A stretch of DNA of 64,000 bases from Copromyces sp. CBS 386.78. Its lineage: Eukaryota > Ascomycota > Sordariomycetes > Sordariales > Sordariaceae. Below the pieces are notes generated by a model, which had not been told where the DNA came from, did not search any database, and worked only from the letters and a program-made list of their open reading frames with translations. The stretch lies in contig MU839150.1 in assembly GCA_030685235.1 (NCBI GenBank), positions 62,001-126,000 of the forward strand. Reading direction: 5' to 3'. Below are positions 23,310 through 36,889 of this stretch, one piece after another. Each line of letters starts with the position of its first letter. Position 1 is the stretch's first letter. The translations under genes were made by a program, and so were the position numbers.

Positions 23310-25022
23310 CGTCGTTATTGTCGTTAATAGAAATAGGCTCTACTTCGCTAATAGTAAAGTCGTCGTCTATACGTAAATTATCGTTAGGGTTAATTTCTTC
23401 GTCTACGTAGTTTTAAATAAAGCTACTATAAATATAGTCGTTGAAAGTAGGAGGATTACGGTCGGGTACGAGGTTTATATTTTAGAAGGAATTTAGAAAT
23501 ATAATTATTAATAATATAAATAATTAATAATATATACGACGGCAATAAATAAATATTTACTTTATAACTATAATAACTCTATAGGGTTAACGGTCTAAGG
23601 GGGTATCTACTATAATTATAATATTAGAGTATTATATAGTAATATTAAAATATTATACGGTAATAATAATAACGACTACTAAATATAATTACGTTCGAAG
23701 TAAAAATAATTTTTAATAACCTTTTTAATTATAATATAAATATTTTTATTAATTGTATAGGCGAGATACTATAAAGGCGGCAAGTTTTTTACGTTGTAGA
23801 ATAATAACCTCTTAAATATAAAAGAATTTTTAAAGCTATATAGCGCCTTTTTTAGCGTATTATTTTTACTAATTTTCGGCGTAAATTTAAAGATTAATTA
23901 TTTTATAAAGTCGGTAATACGGGTATTAGGCGGTTGGTCTAATAGTAATAATAGTAGAGGGGAGGAAGGTTAAAGGTTATTATTAATATAAAAGGTAAAG
24001 GTAATATTAATATTGTTAAGTAACGTAAATAAGGTAGGCAATATAGGTTTTAATAGTCTTATATTTATTATATTTATATTTATATTCCTATATTTATTAA
24101 ACGTAAGTATAGGAAGTAGGGTAACGAGTATTCTAACGCTATTATTATTATTATTAACCTTATACGTATTACCGTTAATTTAGTAATTATTTTAGAAATT
24201 GAAGTTGAAAATTTGAAGTATAAGTATAAAACTTTTTATACCGCTATTATATTTTGTACCTAAAATAGTATATAATACGAACGGCTAAAATTACTAATTA
24301 TTTAACTATTTAAATATTAGTGCGCCGGCGAAAGAAATAGATAATTATTAAAATAAATTAAATTATTATAAGGTTATTTTGGGTAGAGGTTAGTTAATTG
24401 TAGTCTATTTAATAATAATAGTGCTAGTTTAAATAATAAAATCTTTTGCCGTTAGGGTAAAGTAGTACTTTTAATTAAGAAAAATATAATATTAGTAATA
24501 TTTTTACCTTTTACGGTAATTCTTATATTTGTAAGCGAAGTTATACCCTTATACTTTAATTAATTTATTATATAATAGATTAGCGGATTCCTTACCCTCT
24601 TTCTATATTTCGTACTCGTAATCGCGCTTATCCTTAAATTTGTATAATATTGAATTTATTATAGATTTACGGCCGGTACTAATTATTGTTAAATATTTAA
24701 AAGTATTAGCGGGCGCGGCGGTAAATGCGGCGGTAAATATAAAGGGCTGGCGAAACGGCTAGTAAAAAGGTTAGTAATAGTAAGAAAGTAAGTAAAGGGA
24801 ATTATATTATAATTAAAATTGTAACCTTAATTATAAAATACTATAATTAATTAACTATTTTATAAAGGAGGCGATTTGTAATAGGGTAAGCGTGCTAAAT
24901 ATAGAAGTAAAACTATTTTACTATTAGAATCCGCTAATAATGTAGAAGTAAGCTGTAATTATAAGAAAATATTATTTAATTGGTTGCCTTACGAGACTAA
25001 TAATTATTTTCAAAATATTATT
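23310..25022 (-). pseudogene. Decayed minus-strand frame of the base TIR element
   Basis: On the minus strand the frame ending near 23310 reads as an acidic tail (EINPNDNLRIDDDF, SINDNNDDKDNEL, stop), preceded by about 1.6 kb that keeps partial reading interrupted by RIP-type stops. The same strand remains partly readable in 28675-28836 and 49295-50340, so one long gene may have spanned all three pieces before the Mutator-like and gypsy insertions. No known domain recognised. Confidence 0.35.
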
Positions 25023-25030
25023 ATTATTAA

Positions 25031-25151
25031 GAGAGAGTCTTTTCGCACCACCATCAAAGTCTATTCGCACCGCCGCCCCGCCCTTCCCGCGCGCTAATAC
25101 ACCCCAAAATTTTTGAGCTAATTAAATCGCTCGCATCCAGATCAGGGTCTA
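25031..25151 (+). repeat. MULE left terminal inverted repeat
   Basis: 121 bp starting GAGAGAGTCTTTTCGCACC, the near-perfect inverted match of 28535-28666. The right copy has an extra 11-bp segment inside the CCGCCCC-rich run; other differences are mostly transitions. Confidence 0.85.
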
Positions 25152-25689
25152 TAGCTCCTGTTCTTAGCGTCAGCAAACCGTACTACGCCCGCCAAGCCCC
25201 CAGATTACACCCCATTACACCCAGATTTCGTATTATATTAGCCAATCTAATAATCTATCGTTATATTAGCGATTTATAAGTATCGTTGCATCGTATCGCT
25301 TCCTCCCCTATTATTACTATTATTACCCTCCCTACAATTAATTAAACTACTATTACGTATTACGAAATATCGTTCAAGTAAATAAAGCGCTAATATCTAT
25401 TAATAGTAAAAAATAATCCGTTATCTTTTCTATATATTTCCCTAATTAATTATAACGCAAATAACCGATATAGCGACCTAGCCGACGGACGTATACAACT
25501 GTAGTAGCGTACACCCTAATTAATAAATAATTAACCTCAATTTTATCGACCCCAATCTAAAACCCTTAATAAATAATACCCTAATCGAGCCTAACGAATC
25601 CTATACCCCTAGCGAACTCCCTAGCGAACTTACTTCAATACAACCGATAGAAATCGATAATAGCCAACCTAGCGATAACGATTAGCCTA

Positions 25690-27900
25690 ACGATAACGAC
25701 AATAACGACGACGAACTATATAAAGCCACTTCTTATTACTATAAGTATAACGATTACGCAATTTTTAATACCTAATATAAAAAGCTCGGTAAGCTGGTTA
25801 TAATTATTAAAGACTAATTAAAAGAGTTTGGTTATAGTATTATAAAAGGTTATTCTAGTAATTATATTAACGGTTTCGGTTATATACGACTCTATATTAT
25901 TTATTCTATTAGCCCTATTCGTAAGCTATTAATTACTTTCGAAAAACTTTAATAACTAAATAAGGATACTCTTAGTAAGGGTATACCAAAATATTAAAGT
26001 ATAATAATAGACGGTAGACTTTTAATCTTCAATAAAACTATAAATTTTATAGCTATTTACCTAATAAAAAGCCATTAATCTATTCAGTATTCAAGCTTTA
26101 ATATAAGGCCTTTATCGCTACTTATATTGACCGCCCTAATATAACCAACCGTAAAATTATAACCGAATTGGAAAAGAAATTTCTAAAGTTTAAAAAATAA
26201 TTTATAAACCGCTAACTTATTAACTTTCGTTATAAACTTAAGAAGGAGGTATAAGTTAGCTATACCCCCTTTCAATTTATTATAAAACTGCTTATAGAAA
26301 AAGGAATCTACTTTAATATTAATTAGGCTAATAGGTCTAATAATACTAAACCGACTACCCTCTTTTAAAACAATCCCTAGGGAAAGTAGATATAGAAGGA
26401 AAATCCCTAGGTCCAAATATATAATAATATGTATAAAACCAATAATAAAAATTTAGCCTTCTTCTAAATTATTAGTATAATAGGGGTTAGCTATATTTTT
26501 AATTACGGTTTCGGGCTAGTTAATAACGAATAACAGGAGGGTTTTAATTAGCTTATAGACTAGGTCAACGTTTATCGTAAAATTATCGCCGTTAAAAAAC
26601 TACGAATTACTATTACGGATTACAATATAGTAATAAAATTAGTTATTAAACGGGTTTATTCCCAAATAGAGTCCCAACTTTATATTTTTTATATTAATAA
26701 GAACGTAGTATTGAATATTAAGTATAAGTAGGATAAAAAGGTCGCTGCCCAAGTTACTAATATTTATATTGCTACGACATAAATATAAATATAATAAGAA
26801 CTTTCGGTATTAATATCGGCCTAACCTACGCTAACGTAACCTAATAATATAATGAATTTAGAAAATTTTAATAATAAAGATTGAAAAGTAGTTAGCGGTT
26901 TTAACCGCTTAGTAAATAGTACGGATTATTTAGAACTATTACTAAATATTATAGAGTATTCTCGGTCTAACCTTTATACCCTCTAAAAGTATATATGCTA
27001 CGTGTATATAATTAATAATTTCAATACCGTATAGGAGAAATTTTATAGTTATTTTACGTAATAGACTACAATTATTACGTATTTAAAAGAGATTTATATA
27101 GTGGTAAAGGAGGAGTAAGCTACCTATTACGTTAATAAGCGCTTAAATTTCGGCTATCGTACTATATCGCTAATTAAGTTAGTAAATTATACTTTAAAGA
27201 ATTATATTATTAGCGGTAAATCTATATTCCCCCCTATATAATCTATAATAAATTAACTATCCTTCTCTTATATAAGTAGTAGTACTGTCGTCGCCGCCGT
27301 TATATAGAGCTTTAAACTATTTGAAGGTATAAAAAAGAATATTGAAAACGAGACCGAAAAATAGGTTATACGTATTAAAATCGAATATTTCGCCTAGCTA
27401 TAGGCGAGGGAGGCCTATAGAAAAATATATTAGAAAGTCCTCAATAAAGTTATTCGTTAATGTTGTATTATATTCAATACTCTCCTAATGGAGGCTAAAT
27501 TAGACTTAGAAGAATTCGAACTGTATATAAGCAAATTTACCGCGCAATTCGGTTTACTCTATTTGTATACAATCTTTGAATTGTTCTTCGACCGATTTTA
27601 AATATTTATATTCAATAAATTCGATTATTACCCCTTCTAGTAGCTTACTAAATCGCTAGATAATAAAGATTAATATTTAAAATATTAGGAATTTAATAAG
27701 GTTATAAAGTTTAAAGGTCGCCCCTACTATAATACCCCCTTCGCCTTAAAACTTCGTACTCCCTAATTAATTGTACTAATTAATATTTAAATTCCCCTTC
27801 CTTTTATAATGCTAGTACAATTCTAAGTAGTATTATAACCGGTATTATAATTTCGAAGACGCCTTCGCCTTTAACCTAACTGCGGCCGCTAGCTTAAGGC
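25690..27900 (+). pseudogene. Dead MULE transposase
   Basis: Plus-strand reading with RIP stops shows a MULE layout. An N-terminal segment (KATSYYYKYNDYAIFNT, about 25725-25780) resembles the FAR1/WRKY-GCM1-like DNA-binding start of MULE proteins. Then a TDYNIVIKLVIKRVYSQIES block (about 26614-26673) is followed by YIFYINKNVVLNIKYKWDKK (about 26680-26740), the usual D...C-x2-H region of the MULE core with Cys and His codons changed to Tyr. Numerous in-frame stops make it inactive. Its limits are approximate. Confidence 0.6.
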
Positions 27901-28534
27901 AAGCCGAAACCCTATTATATTAATACGAATTACGTTATTTATCTAACGAAATATATTTATATAAGAGGGTGTAAACCTTAAATAAGCTAATAAAATTAAT
28001 TGCTACAATTTAATTAATATATAAACGAGAGGACGAAGCCGCCTTCGTAGTAATATAAGAGGAGGAGATATATAAAGAGGTAGGGGAGGAGGAGAAAGGG
28101 GAGGCAATATTATACGGGGTAAGGGAGGTACGCTAACTAATACCCTAATTAGTATTTAATAGCGTAGTATATAAATCGCTAGTATATAAGGCTAGTAATT
28201 TGGCACTTTAGAGTATTCGCTAGGATTCTAGAGCCCTTATTAGTAATTAGATTATTCGATTTTACGATAGAAATTAGATAGATTATTAATATATAGATTA
28301 ATATAGATTGAGTGCGATTAATTGATTGTTTAATTGAGCGATATACGATGAGCGATTAATTGAGTAATATATGACTGTACTGCTAAGTGCCTTGTAAAGT
28401 GCGCTATAAAGTAGTTAATTTAGGCGTATATCTGGGCATATATCTGGGCTAGGCATGTAATATTATATAAAAGAATATAATAACCAAATTTCTAGTGTGA
28501 AATTTATGAAAGAATACCGCTACTAAGCTAAGTG

Positions 28535-28666
28535 TAGACCCTGATCTAGATGCGAACGATTTAATTGGTTCAAAAATTTTGGGGTGCATTAGCGTACGGG
28601 ATGGGCGGGGCGACGGCGGGGCGGCGGTGCGAATAGACTTTGATGGCGGTGCGAAAAGACTTTCTC
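28535..28666 (-). repeat. MULE right terminal inverted repeat
   Basis: 132 bp, the inverted partner of 25031-25151. It ends ...GACTTTCTC at 28666, directly followed by the target-duplication copy ATTATTAA. Confidence 0.85.
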
Positions 28667-28836
28667 ATTATTAAATAATATAATTAAATTGTTTTTCTTA
28701 GGAATAACGCGGTCTTAAAAGAGTATTATACTTTTCCTATTCGTTTCCTATATATTAACCGCCCAATCCGTATATTATATAATAATATAAGGATTTATAT
28801 TAATAATATTATATTCGCTACGAATAATTTTTATAA

Positions 28837-29302
28837 TGAGTTAGGGCGTTTTGTCAGAATAAATGTTGAAATACTTATAGAGCTAGGATATTAAGGAGCG
28901 GATCTACTCTAGGGCTAAATAGGGTTGAAGATAGAAAAGTATAAGAAGGATAGCATCCCCTTTCAAACCAGAGACAACTAAGCAAGTAGAGAACAATAAA
29001 TTAAGTACCAATATTTTTAAAATCTTTATAATACTCCCCTTTAAAATCTTTAATTATATTCGTAAAGTACTTTCTATCTTTTTTAATACCGACTTCCAAA
29101 TCCGCACTTCGCTATTTTAAGAAAAGTATAGAAGTAAAGTTCTATTTTACCTTCTATCTTTCCTTTAGTAATTTTATAACTATAATTTAACAATTCCATC
29201 TAATTCTACGGACAAAATCATTAATTCTAAATCTATTCTTCGCTATATAAATTTATATAGTATAGCCCCGTTCCTTTATTGGTATAACTTTATTCTATTT
29301 TA
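28837..29302 (+). repeat. 5' LTR of the outer gypsy element
   Basis: 466 bp, the same length as the 3' copy, begins TGAGTTAGGGCG. Differences from the right copy are transitions wherever I compared them: for example, the last 30 bp read TTTATTGGTATAACTTTATT here against TTTGTCAGTGTGGTTTTGCT on the right. Confidence 0.85.
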
Positions 29303-29749
29303 AATAGTAATAAAGACGAAATAAATTTTAAATTCCCAATTAAATTAGTTAATGCGAATTTAGGGAGCCTTCGGCCGGGGCTTCCTATAAATATTAAAGT
29401 TATCCCCAAAGCCCTTAAAATACTAACTCAAAAGCCGAAATTCGAATAGCGAAGAATTAATTAGTTTTATCGATAATAAAATCTTTTATTTAATTTATAA
29501 GAAACCTTAATTTCGGATATATACGAATCTCCATTTCCTTAATAATATTACGATTTATTAGCGATAATTAGTAAAAACCCTAATTTAACGACCTAAAAAG
29601 AAGATATTAAAACCGAAACGAAGAAAGAAAGAACCGATTTTAACGATAAAATTAAACGAAATCGAATTAAAAAGAATAAAGACAAAACTTCGGAAAGCGA
29701 ATTTAAACGATAAAGGCCGAAAGTTAATAAGGCGGTAGAAATCTACTCT

Positions 29750-32700
29750 TAATTAACTAACATTTAGTAATTAAATACTTGTAAATTATATGAGGAATTT
29801 ATTCTCCGGTTAATTGAAATTATTATAAGGTTCCTTATTCTAATAATCCGAATTTTTCTTAGTATTTCCAAGAATTTTAGAGTATTATTAAAAGAGGTAA
29901 AGGCGATTAATAAAGAAGTAATTAATAGGACCTATTTTTTAGAAAATTTTGAAATAAAATTATCGCGAAATTCCAAAAAGCGACCTAACCTACCGGCAAT
30001 ATTAAAATGCCTCTACGAAAAAGATACGGATAAAGAGGGGTAGATTTATACTTTATTAGATAATAATACCAATACTATTAATTATGTCGAATATTAATAT
30101 AATACTATATAATATTTTCACCCTTTTACGACCTATAAATTCGTATTACCTAATATATTTAATTCTACTACTTCCTTTAAAGAAATTCCTTTTATTACTT
30201 CTCCCCCTATTGTTACTTCCTTTACTGTTATTAAAATAACTTTTAACGCTACTATTGCCCTCTTTACTAATAATATTACTTTTATTCGTAATATTATCTT
30301 TAAAAAGAAGTTCGATAGTAAGAAAATCTTTAAATACCTTAAATTATTCGAAAAAAAGGTCGGAATTTATAAATTCGGCGACGATGAATTTAAAATTATT
30401 ACTTAGTTCTAATAATATAAGAAGGACCCTAAGGATATTAGTAAAAATATTTTCCGTAACTTTAAAGCGAAGGGGATTTATATTTAGGATAAATTTATTC
30501 AATAATTTAAAATAACTTACAAAGCTAAAAACCTTAAGTAAATTAATAATATTTCTTCTATATTAAAAAAGTTTTATATTAAGCGCGTCCTTTATAAAAA
30601 AAGTAAAATCGTTAATATTATTTTTACTTATTTAACCTTACTAGTTCACTAATTTACTATAAATTAATATAGTACTAACCGTAATATTGTTAAAAGCTTC
30701 TATTAGAAACTATATATCGATATTAAATATATAATTACTTCCTTTTTAAAAAAGTATAAAGACGATATTTATATTATAGAGTAGACTAAGTTCTCCTAAG
30801 AATTAATTAGGTTCGTAGTTAAATAGTTTAATAATTTAAATATTAACGAGTCCGATAATATTAGTAATAATAAAGAAGAAATTTCTATTAAGAAGAATAA
30901 GTGTAAAAGTAAGTAAATTATTAATATAGATTCCTCTTCTTTATTATTTAAAGAAAATATTTTTGTAAAAATCTCTATTAAGAAGACTAGGACTAAAATT
31001 AAAATTATAATTAAGAACGGATCTAGTACTATTGAAGATACTATAAAGAAATTAACCTAATTAATAGAATAATATATAATTGCCCAAAACGCTATTATTA
31101 ACTACTAATTCTAATAAGTTATTATCCTTAATACTCTCTTTCAACCTACTACTTATTAACCGACTTAAATTTTAAATATTTATACTAATACTATTTAAAT
31201 TAATTAAAACGTATTTACTAAAAATAGAGGTAAAGGCCGTAGAAGATAAGGAGGAACGGGTCTATAGCAGTACTATTATTATAGAGAGATGGGGTATTAC
31301 CTTATTACCTATCCCGAAAAAGATATTAATACCCGCTATAATATTTTAATTTAGAAATTATATAATAAAGAGAAGTCTATATTTTTTACTACTTATAAAG
31401 GAATTATATTAGATTATAATAACCTTATTAATAAAAAAAATTTTAATTACGCTTATAACGCTAATACTTTTAGCAAATTAATCCGTTCCTTTATAGTTTT
31501 AAATCCCGAATATATTAATTATAAGGATTTTAAAAAGTAGGAATTTAATTATTAGTAATAGAAGGATACTAAGAACCTATTATTTATTCCGTTTTTCAAA
31601 ATTCTTCTAAACCTTTAAGGTATTAAAGTACGTTAAAATTAAATTTAAGTTTAAAAGAGATTTAGAGCCGCCGTTAATTATAATACAATAGGGGTATTCG
31701 ATAAATTATATAAATTTTCGTCTTTAGTTAGCGATAGGGTAATTGGTACTTATATTATTTAAACCCGGCCGACTATTTCTATTCGGGTTAAGAAGGTTAC
31801 TAATAATAAGGAATAAATTTATACCCTTTAGAAGACTGCTATTATAGCCGCTAATAAGCTAAAGAGGCTTCGGACGGAAGACGTTATTTAAGGATTTACG
31901 ATTATATTTCCTTTTTTTCATCCTTCTATACTAAAGGATACTAATATTATACCTAAATAGCCTAATACAATTCTCGAAAATAAAACCCGCGCGCAAAAAT
32001 CTACTCCTACTCTTATATTGATACTAATAATACTAATAATAAAAATAATATTAAAGAAAATTTCTTTTATAATAAAAGAAGATAATATTAATTAATTCCC
32101 TATTAAGGAAATTAAAATTAAAGATATTATTTTTAAAATAAAGGAATAAAATTTTATAGTAATTAAATTTATAAATATTAAAGTTACCGTTACTATTGAA
32201 AATATCGTTCGTAATAACCCTATTAACGTTAAAACTATTTATAATTAAGTCGAATAATTTTCGAACGTCCTTTATAGTAAGGATAGGGTCCCTAAAGTAT
32301 AATTTAAATACTATAGTAGTACTACTCCCGATAATAGCTTTAAAATTAATAAATTTATTCCTATTATACTAATAGGAATTCAAATCAATAATATATCCGT
32401 TGATAGGCAAAATTTTATAAAGATACTATTAATTAATTTTATAGAAGTTACTAAACGAAGAGAAAATCCGTTATTTGGTCGGTCTAATTTTAACGAAAAT
32501 ATTTTTTCTATATTCAAATAGCGGAATTTTAGTAATTAAAAGAGGAATAGATCCGCTCCCACCTAAATTATTTCACTTCGTAATATTTTAGTATTAGTAA
32601 CCAACTATATAAAATTCGTCGATAAATCCTCTCTATTTAAAGGAGATATAATTTACTTTATTCTTTTACTTATATTTTATGTTTTTATTAAATATAAGGG

Positions 32701-35700
32701 AAATAAAAAGGTCGCAACTCTTTTAAATACGGGGGCTAAATATAATATTATTAATAAAGTATTAGCTAATAATCTAAATTTTTAAAGTATTTTTATTTAA
32801 ATCGTTAATATTAATAGTAATAGAGGTAAAAGGAGATTCTTTAGTAAAATATATAAGAAGGTCTATTTATTCGATAAGGGAAGAGAAATTTATTTCTTCG
32901 TTATTAAGTAAACTTTACCCAATTATAATATTATCCTAGGGCTACTATTTTTTTAAAATACTAACGTTTATATAATTTATAATAAGGGAAGAAAGAACTA
33001 TATAATTATAATTTTTAAAAAGGTAGTAATTTACGCCGCGCTAATTATTAATTTAGAAATTTTAAGGGAGGACCGATAATGGGTTTAATTCCCTTATTAT
33101 AATTATATCTTCGAATATTTATAGAAAAAGGGAGGATTTAAAAATATAAAGAAGAAAAGTAATTAAATTATTTAAATAAATAGAATTTAAAGAGGATAAT
33201 AAGTGGATTGCGCCGTTATTAAATATAATAGCCGATTAATTATTGGATTTTCTATAGAAAGAAAAGGACGGATATAAGGAATTGTAGGAAATTTAGGAAA
33301 GGATTATAAGAAACGATTAAGAGGAGGTATAAATCTCTAAGCAAATTCGTCGGCGTATAAAGAGGACTTTAATAAAATTATTAAAGGAGGTTAATATTTA
33401 TAAGGAAGGGCTTTTTAAAGGAAATTAAAAATAGTAGTATAAATTTATATAATATATAAGCGGGCAAACCAAAAGGTTAATCCAATCGATAACGCGGTTT
33501 CTAATAGTTTAAAACTAAATAAAGACCTAAATTAGAAAATAAAGAGGTTAAAAGTAATAAAGGAGCGGATTGTTAATTTATTTAAAAATTTCGGTTCGGA
33601 GTAAGATTAATATATTATCCTAAAGTTTACGGAATTAATCCGTAAATCGAAATTAATAGAGGAACGACTCTAAACTATATTTAAAAAGGTTTAAAATACC
33701 CTTAACGAAAGAGAGATTAAACTTTTTACCTATATCTTTTATAATAAGGAATAAATTCTAACTTAGGATTTTATAGAATATAGTAAATTATATCCCGATA
33801 TTATTCCCCCTTAGTAAATCCGTACTATCCCCTATTCCGTTTAGTAATTAAAATCTATTCTGATATTAAAGGCTCTCTATATTAAAATATATAATTTATT
33901 AAAAAATAAAATTTAAAAAAGGATTCTAGAAGAAAGTTATATAACGTATTATAATAATTAGTTTCTAATTACAAAAAAGGATAGGGGTCTACGCCTAATC
34001 AACGATACCCAGAAAATCAATAAGGTAATACTAAAGGATACTAACCTACTACCGAATTATAAGGAATTTAGTAAAACCTTTAAAAATTGTAAAATAATAT
34101 CCTTATTAGACTTCTTTTTTAAATATAATTAAATCCCCCTCGAAAAAGCCAATTGTAATATTACTACTTTTATAACCCCTTTTAACCTATTTCGGATAAT
34201 TACTCTACTATAAAGAAATACTAATTTTATTATACAATTTATAAAAATTATAATTCGGATATTCTATAATTTAATCCTTAATATTTATTAATTATACTTC
34301 GATAATATCTATATTAAAAGACTTTAATTAAATTATAGTAAAGAGCGGATCGGTATTAAGGGAATTAGAAAATATATATTAGAATATTTTATAAATATCG
34401 ATAAAGTATTCTTTAACGTTAAGTTAATTAGAAGAACGATTGTAATTACCAAATTATAATAATATTAAAGGGAAATAATATTAGTTAGGTATTTGTATAT
34501 ATTTAAAGGGAGAGTACTAAATAAGGATAAGGTTATTAAAATTAATAAGTAAATTTATTGTAAGGAAGATCCCGATAAGAAAGGGAAGGGCGTAGAAGAA
34601 GTCCGCTCTTTCTTAAGTATCGTAGGGTATTATAAAATTTAAATTAAGGGTTTTAGTATTATTACAATTCCCTTTTATACGTTAACGAAGAAGGGTATTG
34701 AATAGTAATAAATTGAAAATAAATAATTCGTAATAAAATATCTTTAATATTTAATTATTATAGTACTAATCCTCGCTATATTAATTTATAACGATGAATA
34801 TTATAAAATAATCTACCTTATAGTAAACGCATTACTAGAAGGTTAGGGAATAATCCTAGAATAAATCGGCCCCGACGGAAAAAAATATTTATATCGCTTT
34901 AAGAGTAGGATTTAGTCCGATATTAAAAAACGTTATAATATTATAAAGAAGGAGCTTCGGAGTCTTTTTTACGTTTTAAAACGGTTAAAAAAGTAATTAT
35001 TTAGCGTTTATTTTATTATTAAAATTAACGCTATAGTCCTAATTTATTAATTAAATAGTACTATTAATAATATTTTTAGAGTATTATTAATATCATAAAT
35101 CGTTTAAATTAAATTCTTTAACTTTAAAATCAAGTATATCCCTAATTCTAAACATATAATAATTAACGGTCTATCTTGTAAACTACCGGAACTTTTTAAT
35201 TTATACGAAAAAGAATATAAGGAGGATATTAATAATTTTATCGATATGCAAATCGATTCTAACTAAATTAATAAATTTAATAAGCTAATTTTAAAAGGAA
35301 ATTAATTAAAATAATTGAAGGAAATCGCTAAATACCTAATAACTTTTAAAATACCTATACGCTTAAAGGGTACAATTGCAAAACGCCAATTCCGTAACAA
35401 CGCCTTCAAATTTATAGTTCAAGACAGTATTCTCTAATTACAGCCAGCCATTCTAATATAAATTCCCTGACGACTCGTTAACAACCTAAAAAAACGTTAA
35501 TAAATTATAACCCGCTATTATAACGAGGTAGGCTACCGAAGCCGTAAAAGAATATATTAGCGTATTACTAAATACTATTATTAGAAAAGTATATATATTT
35601 AAATTGAAAAAATAATCCGCTTCTACCCTTAATATTAAATATTTAACCTAAAATATTTTAAAAACGGCTACCGCTAATTTCATCCTAATTCCTATCCCTT

Positions 35701-36885
35701 CGAAAAATAGATGCTAAATATTTAATACCTTCTAAAACCGAATAATAAGAAAATTCCCCTTTTAAAGGCCCGAAACGACTTTATAGGCTATATCGAAGCG
35801 ACCTTTCTTTTTAATATTATATTTACGAAGGTAAAAATATTCTTTAAATAATTATTCTTAAAATAGGGATATTTTCTTATAATTTTAGTAAATAGTAGTC
35901 TAAAATTCTAAAAAATTATAATAAAGTATCTACTTTAATTTAGGATCCCTAAAGAGTATATTACGCCTTATAAATCTAAAGCCAATAGTATAAACGAATA
36001 AAGGTATATAATAATCGCTTCCTTACTAATAAAAATAACCGACGGTAAAAGTACTGATTAGAAAAAGCATTTCCCTTACGTCTTTTTCGCCGACTATACA
36101 ATTATTAAAAGAAATTATAAATATATACTTTTCTAATTTATATACGGTTATAATCCTATTTCCCCTATTGAATTTAATTTACTATTATAGTAGGTTGCTA
36201 ATTAGAAAAATAATAATAAGTAAATAATTAGGAAGGAATTAATCTATATAGTTACTAAAATATATAAGGATATTAAATATAAATTTATTTAGGTAGTAGA
36301 AAAAGTCGCTGTAATAAGGGAAGTAATAGCTAATTACTATAATAAATAAGATTAGCGAAAGATACAATTTAAAAACGCCTAAATTAAAATTAATAACTTA
36401 ATTTTAAAATATAATAATATTCGTAGGATCGATATAAATTCTATACGGAAATTATCTTATCGTTAGTAAGGACTTTATTATATATACCGGATCTCCGCTT
36501 CGGGAAATATATATTATATTAATACTCTTAATAAAATACTACTTAATAAATTTATAAGCGTTAAGAAGATTAAGAAGTTTATACCTAAGGATAGAGTAAT
36601 ATTAAATATTATAAATCTAAATTTAAAATTTGGAAAAGAATAGATTAACCCCGTAGAAAATATAAAGGAATTTAATTTAGAAGATAATAAATTAATTATA
36701 GAAGAAATATTAAAGCGAATACTATAAGAGGAATTTATACTTTAAGAGGTCGAAAAGAAGGAGAAGGAAAAGAGGAAGATACGGAATACTACTTTTAAAA
36801 ATAAAATAAAACGTAATTTTAAGAAGTTAAAGGTTAAGGTTGTAATACCTAAGGGGAAACTACCGGGAATATAAGCTTCGACGGA
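29750..36885 (+). pseudogene. Dead gag-pol of the outer gypsy element
   Basis: Plus-sense remnants occur in Ty3/gypsy order. The gag zinc knuckle is at 31271-31312, with spacing C-x2-C-x4-H-x4-C where Cys/His codons appear as Tyr codons. A protease LNTGA (for L-D-T-G-A) is near 32722-32736. The reverse transcriptase spans about 33990-34500, with GLRLINDTQKINKV, LLDFFF and the YFDN active-site box at 34295-34306. A retroviral-type RNase H-like stretch is at about 34750-35050. The integrase has a zinc-binding segment (TRYYNEVGYRSRKRTYQRI, about 35517-35570) and a core ARNDFIGYIEAT near 35770-35800. In-frame stops throughout. Class and order are clear; exact ends are not. Confidence 0.7.
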
Positions 36886-36889
36886 AAAT

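Larger units (their letters stand above)
25031..28666 (+). mobile_element. Mutator-like element (MULE), RIP-inactivated
   Basis: The 3636-bp element has long terminal inverted repeats (25031-25151 and 28535-28666) and an identical 8-bp flank ATTATTAA on both sides (25023-25030, 28667-28674), matching the 8-11-bp duplications of MULEs, although the flanks are low-complexity. The interior carries a dead MULE-type transposase on the plus strand. The repeats remain GC-rich while the interior is AT-rich. Confidence 0.75.
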
